This document shows, in pieces, positions 45,720 to 56,096 of a DNA stretch of 64,000 bases; position 1 is the first letter of the stretch; every line of letters starts with the position of its first letter. The notes beneath the pieces are model-generated. The model was not told the origin of the DNA. It saw nothing but the letters and a program-made list of their open reading frames with translations, and ran no database searches. Location: NCBI RefSeq assembly GCF_000218685.1, contig NW_006763296.1, positions 2,066,907 to 2,130,906 on the forward strand. Direction: 5' to 3'. This DNA comes from Serpula lacrymans var. lacrymans S7.9. Its lineage: Eukaryota > Basidiomycota > Agaricomycetes > Boletales > Serpulaceae. The position numbers and the translations under genes are program-made.

Positions 45720-46951
45720 TCACAGCATATACACGACCTGCATCTTCAGCCCCACGACACCGCCACCGTGCCCATCCCAATTTGGGATTTCAGCCCTGCA
45801 TATCGGACACCTAGAATGAACAAGGGTGTCAGCGCTTTGACAAAGTGACCCCAAGAAATGACGAAAGGCTTGGGAAGAGGCACGTACCTCGGTACAGGCC
45901 TCTCCATCGCGAGGTTCACACTGCGCTGCATGGTCGACTTGACGGCAGTGAAAAGGCAGGGGCCGCAGCAAATGTGTCCGCAGGGTGTCAGGGTTGCGTA
46001 GGTGGGCGGGGAGAAGCATATGGGGCAGGTGTAGGCAGAGAGTGGTTCAACTTGAGGAGCAGATATGGGGGCAGAGGTACTGGGGAAAGCATTAGTGCTG
46101 GATGTGGATATTGGTTTGGATGACGATGCCGGTGGTAGTTTCGTGGGTGTTTCCTCTGCTAGCGGTTCGATGGAACGAGGATTTGTAACTGTGCTATTCG
46201 TATGAATCCTGGCGGCCGATTCATGAGTCAATGTGCCTAATGATTGCATAAGATTCTCCGAAGGAGTGGGAAGGAGATCGGTAGGGTAGGGGGCACTTTC
46301 AAGAGAAATATCGACATCTTCGCCTGAGCGTGGTGAATTTCCTCGTGTTGCTGCAGACGATGATGGTGCAGCGATTTGACGCAAGGAAATTGAATGTGAT
46401 ATGAGATCGGATGGTAGTGGAAGTTGGTCGATATCCAATTCATCTTTCACCGATCCTTGCCGTGGTGGTTGCGGGGAAGGGTGTGCTTGATGGCTAGATG
46501 TAGGATGGCCTGTTACGTCTTCTCTCCTCCGAGGGCCCTCGCCTTGGAAAGGGCTTTGTGAAGGACAATGAAACAAGTCGAGATCATCCTCACTCTCCGT
46601 TTCAGAATCTACCGCTGATTCACCAGTCGAAACTCTTCTTCTCTTACGCCTATGCATTGCAGAGCCTCCAGCAATAGTAGAGGACGAAGGGCCTCCTAAG
46701 TCGGTCAGCGTATCGGGCGAATGAGCTTTCCCTGCTTGTAACCGTTCGACTACTTCAGGTGCAGTGATATCTGTGACCCCTGGTGACACGATACGAGATG
46801 CTTTGAGACGGTGGTGGCTAGAAGACCTTGAGCTGGTTCTCGATGTGGAGGTCGACCTGGGAAGAAGTGTTCTGCTGGTGGATGGTGCAGGAAAGGGTGC
46901 AGAAATCATGGCAGCTTGTGCTGTGGTTAGCTCTGGAGACTCGCTTTTCAT
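45720..46951 (-). CDS. RING-finger E3 ubiquitin ligase, Slx8-like
   Basis: The protein has about 300 disordered residues (Ser/Thr/Pro-rich, with HRRKRRRVSTGES and an acidic DSETESEDDLDLF) and then a C-terminal C3HC4 RING. The zinc ligands are in YTCPICFSPPTYATLTPCGHICCGPCL and, after a short intron, CPICRAEIPNWDG. The intron has donor gtacgt after VPR and acceptor ctag before the second CPIC. If it is retained, the last Cys pair is lost. The layout of a long acidic/Ser-rich N-terminus with a C-terminal RING matches Slx8/Rfp SUMO-targeted ligases. Short hydrophobic-acidic patches (VVVER-like, DLDLF, DIDQLPL) could be SUMO-interaction motifs (inference). It is divergent from ERV41 over 138 bp. 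Confidence 0.75.
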
Positions 46952-47089
46952 TGAAAGTCCCGGTGTAGGATGAACCTAGTCATTACATAATATGTTAGTG
47001 CTGGGGTCCCGGTGACACGTCGACTGGAAATAAGCGTGACTTGAGAGAAAGCCAGTTGAGTTACACTCAAAGTTTACTTAACACTGACA
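46952..47089. promoter_or_regulatory. Compact divergent promoter (RING ligase / ERV41)
   Basis: Only 138 bases separate the two start codons, so both promoters must overlap here. The stretch has no clear TATA box. Confidence 0.55.
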
Positions 47090-49003
47090 ATGGCGGAACC
47101 ATCGCTGCTCGACAAGTTCGACGCAGCAGTCCCACTCGCCCAATTCGATGCCTTTCCAAAACTGCCCTCGACATACAAATCCCGGTCTGAATCTCGCGGT
47201 TTTATCACCATCTTTATCACCTTCCTCGCCTTCCTCCTCGTCCTTAATGACTTTGGAGAATATATATGGGGCTGGCCAGATTATGAGTTCAGCGTGGACT
47301 CGCAGTCAAACAGCTTTATGAGCATCAATGTCGACATGGCCGTCAATATGCCTTGTCATCGTGAGTGTGCACTGCAGTCACTTTTGTATATGTTTGCTCA
47401 TTTACGCTTTCATCAGTCCTCAGTGTGGATCTGAGAGATGTCGTTGGTGATCGTCTTTATCTCAGTAAAGGTTTCCGTCGGGACGGTGTAAGCAAATCTG
47501 TCTCTGTTAATGTCTTCATACAACTTATCTGCGGTATTTTTCAGACTTTATTCGACGTAGGTCAAGCAACTTCACTCAAGTAGGTCTTCAAATCTTTTCC
47601 TAGCCCTTCTACCACACCTATACATTTATACAAGAGAACACGCCGCAATGCTCTCAGCCCGTCAAGCTTTATCGCAATCTCGCAAATCCCGTGGTCTTCT
47701 TTCCTCCGTTTTCCGTCGCAGCCAACCTGATTACCGCCCAACATACAATTATCAAGCGGATGGTAGCGCGTGCAGGATCTATGGCACCCTTCAGGTAAAG
47801 AAAGTCACAGGTGTGTCGCGTTGTTTTTTCATCCGGATCACCTTCTCATTCAAATGTAGCCAATTTGCATATCACTACTCTCGGGCATGGATACACCAGC
47901 AACGTACATGTTGACCACACCAGTGAGTGCGAACTTTGTTTATGCATACCAACGATTATGACCGTGTCTTGTGAACAGAGATGAATCTTTCGCACGTCAT
48001 CACCGAGTTCTCTTTTGGTCCCTACTTCCCAGATATCACTCAACCACTTGACTATTCTTTCGAAGTCGCGAAAGACCGTAGGTACCCCATTATGCTTACT
48101 CGTTGCTGTCTCCCATTATTTTTCCTCCAGCCTTCGTTGCATACCAGTACTTCTTGCATGTTGTCCCGACGACCTTTATCGCCCCACGTTCTGAGCCTCT
48201 TCACACTAATCAGTACAGCGTCACGCACTACACTCGCGTCTTGAAAGGTCATCACGGCACCCCTGGAATATTCTTCAAATTCGATCTTGACCCCATGGTC
48301 ATCACCATCCATCAACGCACGACCTCCTTCCTCCAGCTCTTCATCAGGTCAATCTCCTAGCCTTCCTTTTTACCTTTATTTATTTTATCTTCATGCATCT
48401 TACTAAACTCTTCCCTATAACAGATGCGTAGGAGTCATAGGCGGCGTGTTCACCTGCACCTCCTACTTCCTCCGCTTCACCACCCGCGCCGTCGACGCCG
48501 TCTCAGGCGTCGACAACACCCCAGGGCTCGTCGCCGCCGAAGCAACCGGCGTCAGACGCAAATGGGGAGGCGGACACCTGCGCGCGCGTTCTTCAGCCCA
48601 GGGCGGGTCCGGCAGAGTCATCAGACAGGGCAACGGCTGGGTCGTCGAAGGCGCGAGCGGATCGCCCTATGCGAGCTATGCAGGCACGCCCATGTCGGGA
48701 TCGTTCGGGACGCCCTACACGCCCTACCTCTCCCCCGCCCCGCCTTCGAGCGTCCCTGGGACGCCGGGTACGGGTGTGGGACTTGGGTTTGGGCCGCCGG
48801 CGTTTGGACCGATGAGAGGGGGCCATTCGCCGAATCCGTCGGTGGGGGGGCGAGCATCCCATTCCCATTCGCGGAATGTGAGCGTGTCGTCGCAGTTGGT
48901 GGCGCCTTCGCCTGGGCTGTCGAATCTGGGACACTTTCCTCCATCTCCTAACCCGCGAGGGTCGTATTCTCCATCGCCATCGGACGGCAAGAAGGATGAT
49001 TGA
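47090..49003 (+). CDS. ERV41: Erv41/ERGIC-2 type COPII vesicle protein
   Basis: Erv41 with Erv46 forms a receptor that cycles between ER and Golgi and returns escaped ER proteins. The start MAEPSLLDKFDAAVPLAQFD leads FDAFPKLPSTYKSRSESRG, then the first membrane span (FITIFITFLAFLLVLNDFGEY). Lumenal-domain blocks follow (DSQSNSFMSINVDMAVNMPCH, LSVDLRDVVGDRLYL, DGSACRIYGTLQVKKVTANLHI, HTTLGHGY-like, MNLSHVITEFSFGPYFPDI). The end of the lumenal part reads YSVTHYTRVLKGHHGTPGIFFKFDLDPM, and the second span is QLFIRCVGVIGGVFTCTSYFL. A Gly/Pro/Ser-rich cytosolic tail of about 170 residues is much longer than in the yeast protein. Stop TGA at 49001-49003. Several 50-70 nt introns were removed by family similarity. 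Confidence 0.88.
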
Positions 49004-49306
49004 GGTTACTTTTGGGTGGTGCGCTGCAAGGCGGTGTGACAAAATGGACGACGGTCGGTTAGTGTAAACTCGAGTTGGTGGTTGTGTTTATTATTTATGA
49101 TGACCGCTGGTTCATCTGTATGTATACACTGCATAAGAACTCATGGAGAAAATCCGCCGGTATCAAAACATCAAAGAGCTGGTATCATGGTGGTCATAAG
49201 CTGCTTTACAACTCGACACCAGCAATGAAGTCGTTACAAATGGAGAGTGCGGATAATGTTACAATGAATAAGCTGAATCTTTGATCCTATACACCCGCCA
49301 CACACT
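49004..49306. other. Intergenic stretch between convergent genes
   Basis: Shared 3' region of ERV41 and the methyltransferase gene. No coding feature is seen. Confidence 0.5.
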
Positions 49307-51660
49307 TCAAATCACCCATCCCCGACATCCTGGAGAACCACACATGCATTGAGAACCTTTCTGCATCAGTGTGTCGTCATCCATCTCTGCGGCGGGATAG
49401 TAGTTGATCGTCAATTCTGCTCTTGCAGGTATATCCTTTATCGCGGCGAACGCCAAGTAGGGGATATTCATCTTGATGAAAAGAGGAGGTAAGGGAGTAG
49501 AAAGACTCGACGAGAACAGATGGACTTACGCCACGGACGGTGTCGTATACGACTGCGTATACGGATAAATTTGGATTACACGAGTGGCTGGTGGACGACA
49601 AGATGTGAGATGGAAGATAGGCACATATCAGCGCCTCTGCCACTTACTTGATAAAGCGAGTCCAGTTTCCTGTGGACGAGACTCAGTGGTAAACACACTG
49701 GCAAGGTAAACCGAACGACGTACCGCACTCGTAAGAGTCGACAGAGTATTTATCGCCCGTGTCATTATCGTCCTCCGACTCGGTGCAGTCCAAGTCGAAC
49801 AAGTATCCCATGTGGCTTTCTGGCAAGTTTTCCACATCTTCCCTGCGACTACGGGATCAGGTCGCGCGTATAGTCGTGAGTGGTTGAGTTTGAGGTGATA
49901 ATGAGACTTACGTCAATGTCCTGCCATAGTTCATCGTCAGTAGTTTTATCTTGTTGAAGACGAATCTACGTTACCCAGTGTAAATTCCTAGAACTTTCCC
50001 TGCTTCTACGGGCACGACGGCGCGCGCGCCCCAGCCAGTATTCCTCGTCTTGAATACCTCTATAGGAACATCGCGAGGTTTTTGTGCGACTCGATTTTTG
50101 CAAGTGAACACATCGCAGTTGCACCTCTAATAACACCATTAGAGCACGTCAAGCGCCACGTAAAAAGCCCCACTGCTTACGTTGTTGCATTCGATGACTT
50201 CTACTCCTGACGGAACATTAAACGTGAATAATCCCTCAAGTTGCGCAAGTTCAGCCACGCGTAAAGGCGAATAGCAGCGTTGATTTTGATTACCTCTTTG
50301 TACGCAAAGATCTTCTTTCCTGAAGGGTCCGTTAGATCGGATACGACTTGGCAGTGACATTCCGAGGCATCTGTGCATTCGTGACAGTCACACATGAGGA
50401 AATGACCGATATCAGCTGTTGCGATGTCTTTCAGGTCATCATCGCTGCTATTCACTCATCAGTCGAAGATAGGAACCGTGAGATGGCATAAGAGGCTCAC
50501 TACATGTATTTATTTTCGACATATTTGAACTGTCCTACGGGAGGTATTTGTTCGTCATCGATGTCGTTGACTATCTCGACCGTGGCTGCATAAGCCTTTC
50601 CTGTGACCTTATTCCATGCTTTTTCAAGTGAAGAACGACTGAGCGAAAGAGATCATCAGAGAAGTATTTACAGGCAGATGATGTGAACTTCTACGTAGGA
50701 GGTTTCTTGATATATGTATTAGTAGTAGCGACGGCACGGACCTGGGGTACGACGGATGAAGATCCTGAGAAATTCTTCATCCGAGTCGAGATGTCTCTTG
50801 CAAAAGCAGAACGACCCGCCGATGGGGACTCGGACATCATAGCGGCGAGGGTGGATGAAGATGAAAAGGAAGCCGCGTTCCTCCTAGAGTCGTAGGAGGC
50901 TACAGTGGTCGTAGAACTCGGCTTTATGCGAGTGGAGGAGGACATTGCGGGAGAATGTCGACGGGTGCGGATGGGAGTGACGACAGGCGACGCCTTTCCC
51001 TTTCCGATCGTGCTGGCTCGAAGGCGATGGGTACTGAGATGACCATGACTCCCTGATCTTGCAAACTCCTCAACGCGTCGCCCCACGGCCTCGATCTCAG
51101 AGTCCCATAGAGCGACGGCGGCTCTTGAGATCCTTTCTTTGCTTTTTCGTTTCTTCTCCTCGAATGCTTGGGCTCCGAGTTCGGTGTTTTCATTGTGGAT
51201 CATGGTGTCTGGTCCCCAGGTGATGCCGATGTCGACGCTTTCCTCTGCGAGGATCGCTCTTTTCTTTCTCTGTTCCCTTTTCCAGCGGTTGATAAGATTG
51301 GGCGTGTCTGCCAGGCCGTCCATCCAAGTCGTGTTCGATCCGTCCTCTCGCGACCACTTGAGCCATTCTACCTGTTTGACCAGATGAGGAACGAGGATAC
51401 ATGGGCGAGACGTTGTATTCACCTCGTATCTGCAAGATTGTGAGTACATCGATACGAACCAAAAAGATAGCTGAGGCTCACTTTACATTTCCAAAACAGT
51501 CTACCTCTTCGCCGATGACGCCACCGACTGGCCATTCTCCGTGTTCGTTACCGCCCTCAGCATCGCTCCATGTTTCTACAGGACTGGACGACCGCTGCCA
51601 CAGCTCGGACATGGGTGTTAATCACAAAGACTACAACTCGACAATGGACCTACCTGCCAT
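49307..51660 (-). CDS. CLR4: Histone H3K9 methyltransferase, SUV39/Clr4 type (chromo + SET)
   Basis: Clr4/SUV39 enzymes methylate H3 lysine 9 to build heterochromatin. The N-terminal chromodomain reads [38 protein letters not shown]; it needs a 7-nt micro-exon (51423-51429) to form NVK-YE-VEWLKW. A basic/Ser-rich linker of about 170 residues follows. The pre-SET zinc region has [18 protein letters not shown] and [19 protein letters not shown]. The SET domain includes [36 protein letters not shown], the catalytic-site motif NWTRFINHSCNPNL, and AELTIDYY. The post-SET ends [13 protein letters not shown] with stop TGA at 49307. All expected domains are present in order. The start (51660) gives a first coding exon of only 7 nt and is the weakest part of the model. 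Upstream DNA is shared with the F-box duplication. Confidence 0.88.
51423..51429 (-). other. 7-nt micro-exon in the chromodomain
   Basis: ATACGAG lies between a ttgcag acceptor and a gtgaat donor, with introns of about 52 and 51 nt on either side. Keeping it gives the chromodomain core V-K-Y-E-V-E-W-L-K-W. Reading through the second intron would insert 17 residues. Confidence 0.7.
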
Positions 51661-51984
51661 TCCGGCAACCCTCCGGCGTACCGGCCGGACAAGCCTCGCC
51701 ACCTGCGACGCTTACTCTCGAGTTGCTACCCCCATTGACCTCCAACTGCTCTGCTGGAATCCACGCCTCGCTAGTGTTTCATAGCAGTCCACCTCTTCCC
51801 ATCTCACTCCTTCACTAGGCATTCCGACGATACTGTGCACTGTGATCAGACCCGTCATTATAGCGATATTGTTGTGGTGACCTAGACGGGAACTGTGATA
51901 TGGCGGCGATGATCTTATGTGGTCGAATCCTCCTAGAACTGGTTCACACGATCTTGATGGTAGGACATAAGTCGCCCCTCTGGA

Positions 51985-53475
51985 ATGCTGCAGTCGTCAT
52001 CCAACTGCTCTGCCATGTCAAGCATCGATACAGAAACACGCTACAACGAAGACCTTGCCGCCCTCAAGTCCAAACTACAGGACGAAGAAGATGTGCTCAG
52101 AGCCTTGCTGCGACAAGTCGTTGCTTCGCGGTACAAGGTGCAGACACTGCGAGCCAAACTCAAACAATACCAGGACACCCTCCAAGTTCAACCATCACAC
52201 ATTTCTATCCTCCCAGACGATATCCTCGTTTTGATAATTCGCCAGGTTCTTGTTGACACACTCAACGCAAAGGGGTGCTATAGGCTTCTAGAGTTATCAC
52301 ATGTGTGCACCTACTGGAGGTCTCTCACTAATGGGACTCCTTCATTATGGGCGATGGATATCCTCATGCGTCCTAGTCAGTCCGATACTTTGTTGAACTT
52401 GTACCTCGAACGTGCTCAGCAATCTCTTCTCAACATTCGCATTCTTAGTGGGGTATTCGGTGCCTTCAACAAAGGTCGTGGAGTACAACTCGATACTTTA
52501 AGTCGGTGTATTCAACGCTGCCGCTCCTTGAAGATTCGTGTACCCCGCGAATGTCCTCATTTATTTGAACGGCTAAAAGATGCGCACGCTCCCTGTCTCA
52601 AGGAGCTTGTCCTGGAGGGTGGCCGTGCGGATGATTTCCTACCACCCTTGCCGCTTTTTCAAGGCGGAGCCCCTATGTTGATGTCGCTTGAACTATCGAG
52701 CTTATCAATGAGGTGTCAGATAGGCTTTGATCCCAAGGCCTTGACCTCCCTTTGCTTTACGCCTCGCTTGTGGTTTCTTGAAGAAATGGATTTTGACACC
52801 CTGCGCGCCCCTCTTCAAGAGCTACCCTTCCTAACCAACCTCACACTAGACGAGGTTCCGCTGTACTTCGCCACCCCTAAACAGCCTATCGCCATAGAAC
52901 TTGGCTGTCTGAGGTTTTTGCGGTTTGTGATAGGACCACAGCGGTGCTGCAAGGAAGATGCCGCTTGCAGCACACTTTCGTTAATCAGAGCGCCAGTTCT
53001 GAGCCATTTAGAAATAAACCTCTCGAAACAGCCACGTGTATCTGAAAGATTCTCCAATTACCTCCAAATAAATCCTCCTACCTATCCTGAACTTCATACC
53101 CTTACACTCCACCAAGCCTCCGATATCGCGCATTCCGTGGCCTCAGCTTTTCACAACATCACCTCACTCCAAGTCATAGGCTGCATGGAACGTGTTCTGG
53201 ATATCTTGGAGAGCTCCGATAACGGAGTGTATTGGAAACGTCTACAGGAACTAGTCTTGGAATGTCCGCGTATAGATATCCGCAAACTCGCCTCGGTGAT
53301 TCAGAAGCGGAAGAAGAGTGGCTACCCAGTCAGCAAGGTTGAGCTCGACGGTGCAGTCGAGTGCAACGGAGCGACGCAGCTTCATGACTGGCTTCACGCC
53401 CAACTCGGTGATGTGGACAATAGGCTTACCTACCATGAGGTGCTGGAGATATGCACGTCGCTCGATGTGGCGTAG
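51985..53475 (+). CDS. F-box protein A (coiled coil, F-box, leucine-rich region)
   Basis: The protein is 496 residues in one exon. An N-terminal coiled coil (DLAALKSKLQDEEDVLRALLRQVV ... LRAKLKQYQDTL) precedes an F-box-like motif (HISILPDDILVLIIRQVL, then RLLELSHVCTYWRSLTNGTPSLWAM). Leucine-rich segments without strict repeats follow (LKELVLEGG, MSLELSSLSM, LPFLTNLTLDEVPL, LHTLTLHQASDIAH, LQELVLECPRIDIRKLASVI). This layout is very common among expanded families in mushroom-forming fungi. The F-box should bind Skp1 in SCF ligases and the C-terminal part should choose targets, which are unknown. An in-frame ATG at 52015 (MSSIDTETRY) is an equally good start and matches paralogue B better. Intact. 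Confidence 0.75.
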   Translation: MLQSSSNCSAMSSIDTETRYNEDLAALKSKLQDEEDVLRALLRQVVASRYKVQTLRAKLKQYQDTLQVQPSHISILPDDILVLIIRQVLVDTLNAKGCYRLLELSHVCTYWRSLTNGTPSLWAMDILMRPSQSDTLLNLYLERAQQSLLNIRILSGVFGAFNKGRGVQLDTLSRCIQRCRSLKIRVPRECPHLFERLKDAHAPCLKELVLEGGRADDFLPPLPLFQGGAPMLMSLELSSLSMRCQIGFDPKALTSLCFTPRLWFLEEMDFDTLRAPLQELPFLTNLTLDEVPLYFATPKQPIAIELGCLRFLRFVIGPQRCCKEDAACSTLSLIRAPVLSHLEINLSKQPRVSERFSNYLQINPPTYPELHTLTLHQASDIAHSVASAFHNITSLQVIGCMERVLDILESSDNGVYWKRLQELVLECPRIDIRKLASVIQKRKKSGYPVSKVELDGAVECNGATQLHDWLHAQLGDVDNRLTYHEVLEICTSLDVA

Positions 53476-53842
53476 GATAAACCATTATCTCCTACTATTA
53501 GTCGGTATTCTGGACTTGAGGAGCAAGTGGCAGAGTAGTAAGTGTGGTGATATTTTGTCTTGTCGACTAGTGGTGTCGTCAACTGGCTCATGTATACTTC
53601 TTTTTGTGATATTGTTACGGCCTTACATTTATCTTCCCCATGCATATGCGTTACAAGATCAGGCACAACTGTCTTCCTGTCAATACGGTCTGCTTATAGG
53701 AGACTAGCATATGCATATGTTTGCTCCTTCGCTGGAATTTCCTTCCCGGTCGATGATCGATGGGCTATAGCACTTATCTTCCGCTTAACTAGTTCTCACA
53801 CTTGCAGCGAAATATGAAAGGGCAGAACCGTGGCCCCTATAG
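53476..53842. other. Spacer of the F-box cluster
   Basis: This carries the 3' flank of F-box A and the duplicated 5' flank of B, both repeated downstream. There is no separate gene. Confidence 0.6.
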
Positions 53843-54190
53843 TTATTTCCAGGGCAGGACGAAAAAGATGTTTTCGAAGCCTTACTGCGATCAGCCATTG
53901 TCTCGCAGTGCAAGATGGACAGCTTACGAGCCGAGCTAAAACACTACGAGGACATTCTCCAAGTTCGACCCTCCTTCATATCTATACTCCCAGACGATAT
54001 CCTAGTTTTGATCATGCCCCATGTTGTTTTTGGCCCGCCTTCAAGTTATGGTCGACGCCGTCCATTGCTGCACATGTCTCATGTGTTTTCACGTTGGAGA
54101 GCTGTTGCTGTCGGAACTCCGTCGCTGTGGGCGGTGGATACCTTCTTTCGCCGTTGGGATTACTTATCAGACATTTACCTCGAGCGTTGC
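53843..54190 (+). pseudogene. Truncated copy of F-box gene B
   Basis: This segment matches F-box B from DEKDVFEALLRSAIVSQCKM through the F-box (SFISILPDDILVLIM) to about residue 135 (SDIYLERC), mostly in one frame. The first 20 or so codons including the start are replaced, and the C-terminal 360 residues are missing, cut where the duplicated flank of the second A copy begins. A short chimeric frame continues past the junction. It is best read as a remnant of an unequal exchange. Confidence 0.75.
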
Positions 54191-54293
54191 TGGTCCGGCG
54201 TACCTGCCGGGCAAGTCTGGCCACCGACGCTTGGTAAGAACTGGACCTGTCGTTCTCTCTGGAATGCTAGAGTCATCGTCCAACTGCTCTGCC

Positions 54294-55785
54294 ATGTCAA
54301 ACATGGGTACAGAAACACGCTACAAAGGAGACCTTGCCACGTTCAAGTCTGAGTTACAGGACGAAGAAAATGTACTCAGGGCCTTGTTGCGACAAGTTGT
54401 TGCTTCGCAGTATAAAGTGGAGACAATGTGAGCCAAGCTGAAACAATACCAGGACACCCTCCAAGTTCAACCATCCCTCCAAGTTCAACCATCCCTCCAA
54501 GTTCAACCATCATACATTTCTATTCTCCCAGCCGATATCCTCGTTATGATAATTCGCCAGGTTCTTGTTGACTCACCCAACGCAAATGGATGTTATAGGT
54601 TGCTAGAGTTATCACATGTGTGCACCTACTGGAGGACTCTCACTGTTCGGACTCCTTCATTATGGGCGATGGATATCCTACTGTATCCTTATCAGTTCGA
54701 TACTTTGTTGAACTGGTACCTCGAGAGCGCGCTCAGTAATCTCTTCTCAACATTCGGATTCTTAGTAGGGTATTCAACGACGGGCGTGGAGTACAACTCG
54801 CAGATACTTTAAGTCGGTGTATTCAACGTTGCCGCTCCTTGAAGATTCATGTACCTCACGAATGTCCTCTTTTATTTGAACGGCTAAAAGATGCGCACGC
54901 TCCATTTCTCAAGAAATTTGCCTTGGAAGGCAGATTTGCAGATGGTTTACTCCACCCTTGTCGCTTTTTCAAGGCGGAGCCCCTATGTTGATGTCGCTTG
55001 AACTATCGAGCTTATCAAGGATGGGTCAGATAGGCTTAGATCCCAAGGTCTTGCCCTCCCTTTACTTTTCACCTGGCTTGTGGTTCCTTGTAGATTTCGA
55101 AACCCTACGCGCGCCTCTTCAAGAGCTGCCATTTCTGACCAACCTCACACTAGACCAGGTTCCGCTGTACTCTGAAACGCCTAGGCAGCCTATCGCCATA
55201 GAACTTGGCTGTCTGCGGTTTTTGCGATTTATAATAGAACCACAGCGGGACTGCGATGAAGATGTCGCTTGCAGCACACTTTCGCTGGTCAGAGCGCCAA
55301 TTCTGAGCCATTATGAAATAAACCTCTCGAAACGACCCGTTACATTCAAAAAATACTCCAATTACTTCCGAATAAATCCTCCTGCCTATCCTGAACTTCA
55401 TACTCTTACGTTGTACCAAGCCTCCGATATCGCGCATTCCGTGGCCTCAGCTTTTCACAACATCACCTCACTCCAAGTCATAGGCCGCATAGGAAGTGTT
55501 CTGGATATCTTGGAGAGCTCTGATAACGGAGTGTATTGGGAACATCTACAAGAACTAGTCTTGGAATGCCCGCGTATAGATATCCGCAAACTCACTTGGG
55601 TGATTCAGAAGCGGAAGAAGAGTGGCTACCCAGTCAGCAAGGTTGAGCTCGACGGTGCAGTCGAGTGCAACGGTGCGAGGCAGTTTGATGACTGGCTTCA
55701 CACCCAACTCGGTGGCATGGCCAATAGTATGCTTACCTGCCGTGAGGTACTGGAGATATACACATCATCGCTCGACGCGATGTAG
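54294..55785 (+). pseudogene. Disabled copy of F-box gene A
   Basis: Close relative of F-box A from MSNMGTETRYKGDLATFKSEL to the end (LTCREVLEIYTSSLDAM). It is broken by a TGA at 54429-54431, where A has a sense codon (VETM-stop against VQTLRAKL). A two-base insertion near 54724-54735 (CGAGAGCGCGCTCAG against CGAACGTGCTCAG) shifts the frame and ends it at 54810, and there is another frame change before 54958. The stretch 54958-55785 stays open over 275 codons. An 18-base unit is tripled at 54459-54512. The F-box itself is altered (ILPADILVMI). Loss looks recent because most of the reading frame is still clean. Confidence 0.8.
54459..54512 (+). repeat. Three tandem 18-bp units inside the broken F-box copy
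   Basis: The unit CTCCAAGTTCAACCATCC occurs three times (last base changed in the third) where F-box A has one. It would encode LQVQPS three times in frame, so the expansion alone does not break the frame. Confidence 0.9.
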
Positions 55786-56096
55786 GATGTACCATTGTTT
55801 CCTCCTAGTTTGCAGAGTTTTAAATATGGTGACGTTCCGTCTTGTTGACTACTACTATCGTCAATTTGCTCATGTATACTTCTTTTTGCGATGTTGTTAC
55901 GGCCATGCATATGTCTGCTTCTTCGCTGGAATATTTAACTCTTATGCTGCTTGCGCTGAGTCCCTCCAAAGGTCATCACAATCGATGATCGATGGGCTAT
56001 AGCGCTTATCTTAACTTGTTCTCACGCTTGCAGCCAATATGAAAGGGTGATCCCAAGTGATCCCTATAATCATCTCCAACTTGCAGCTCCTTTGCA

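Noticed and set aside
48424..49042. Arg/Pro-rich frames of 100-185 codons on both strands
   Set aside because: They overlap the Gly/Pro/Ser tail of ERV41 in other frames and have low-complexity composition only.
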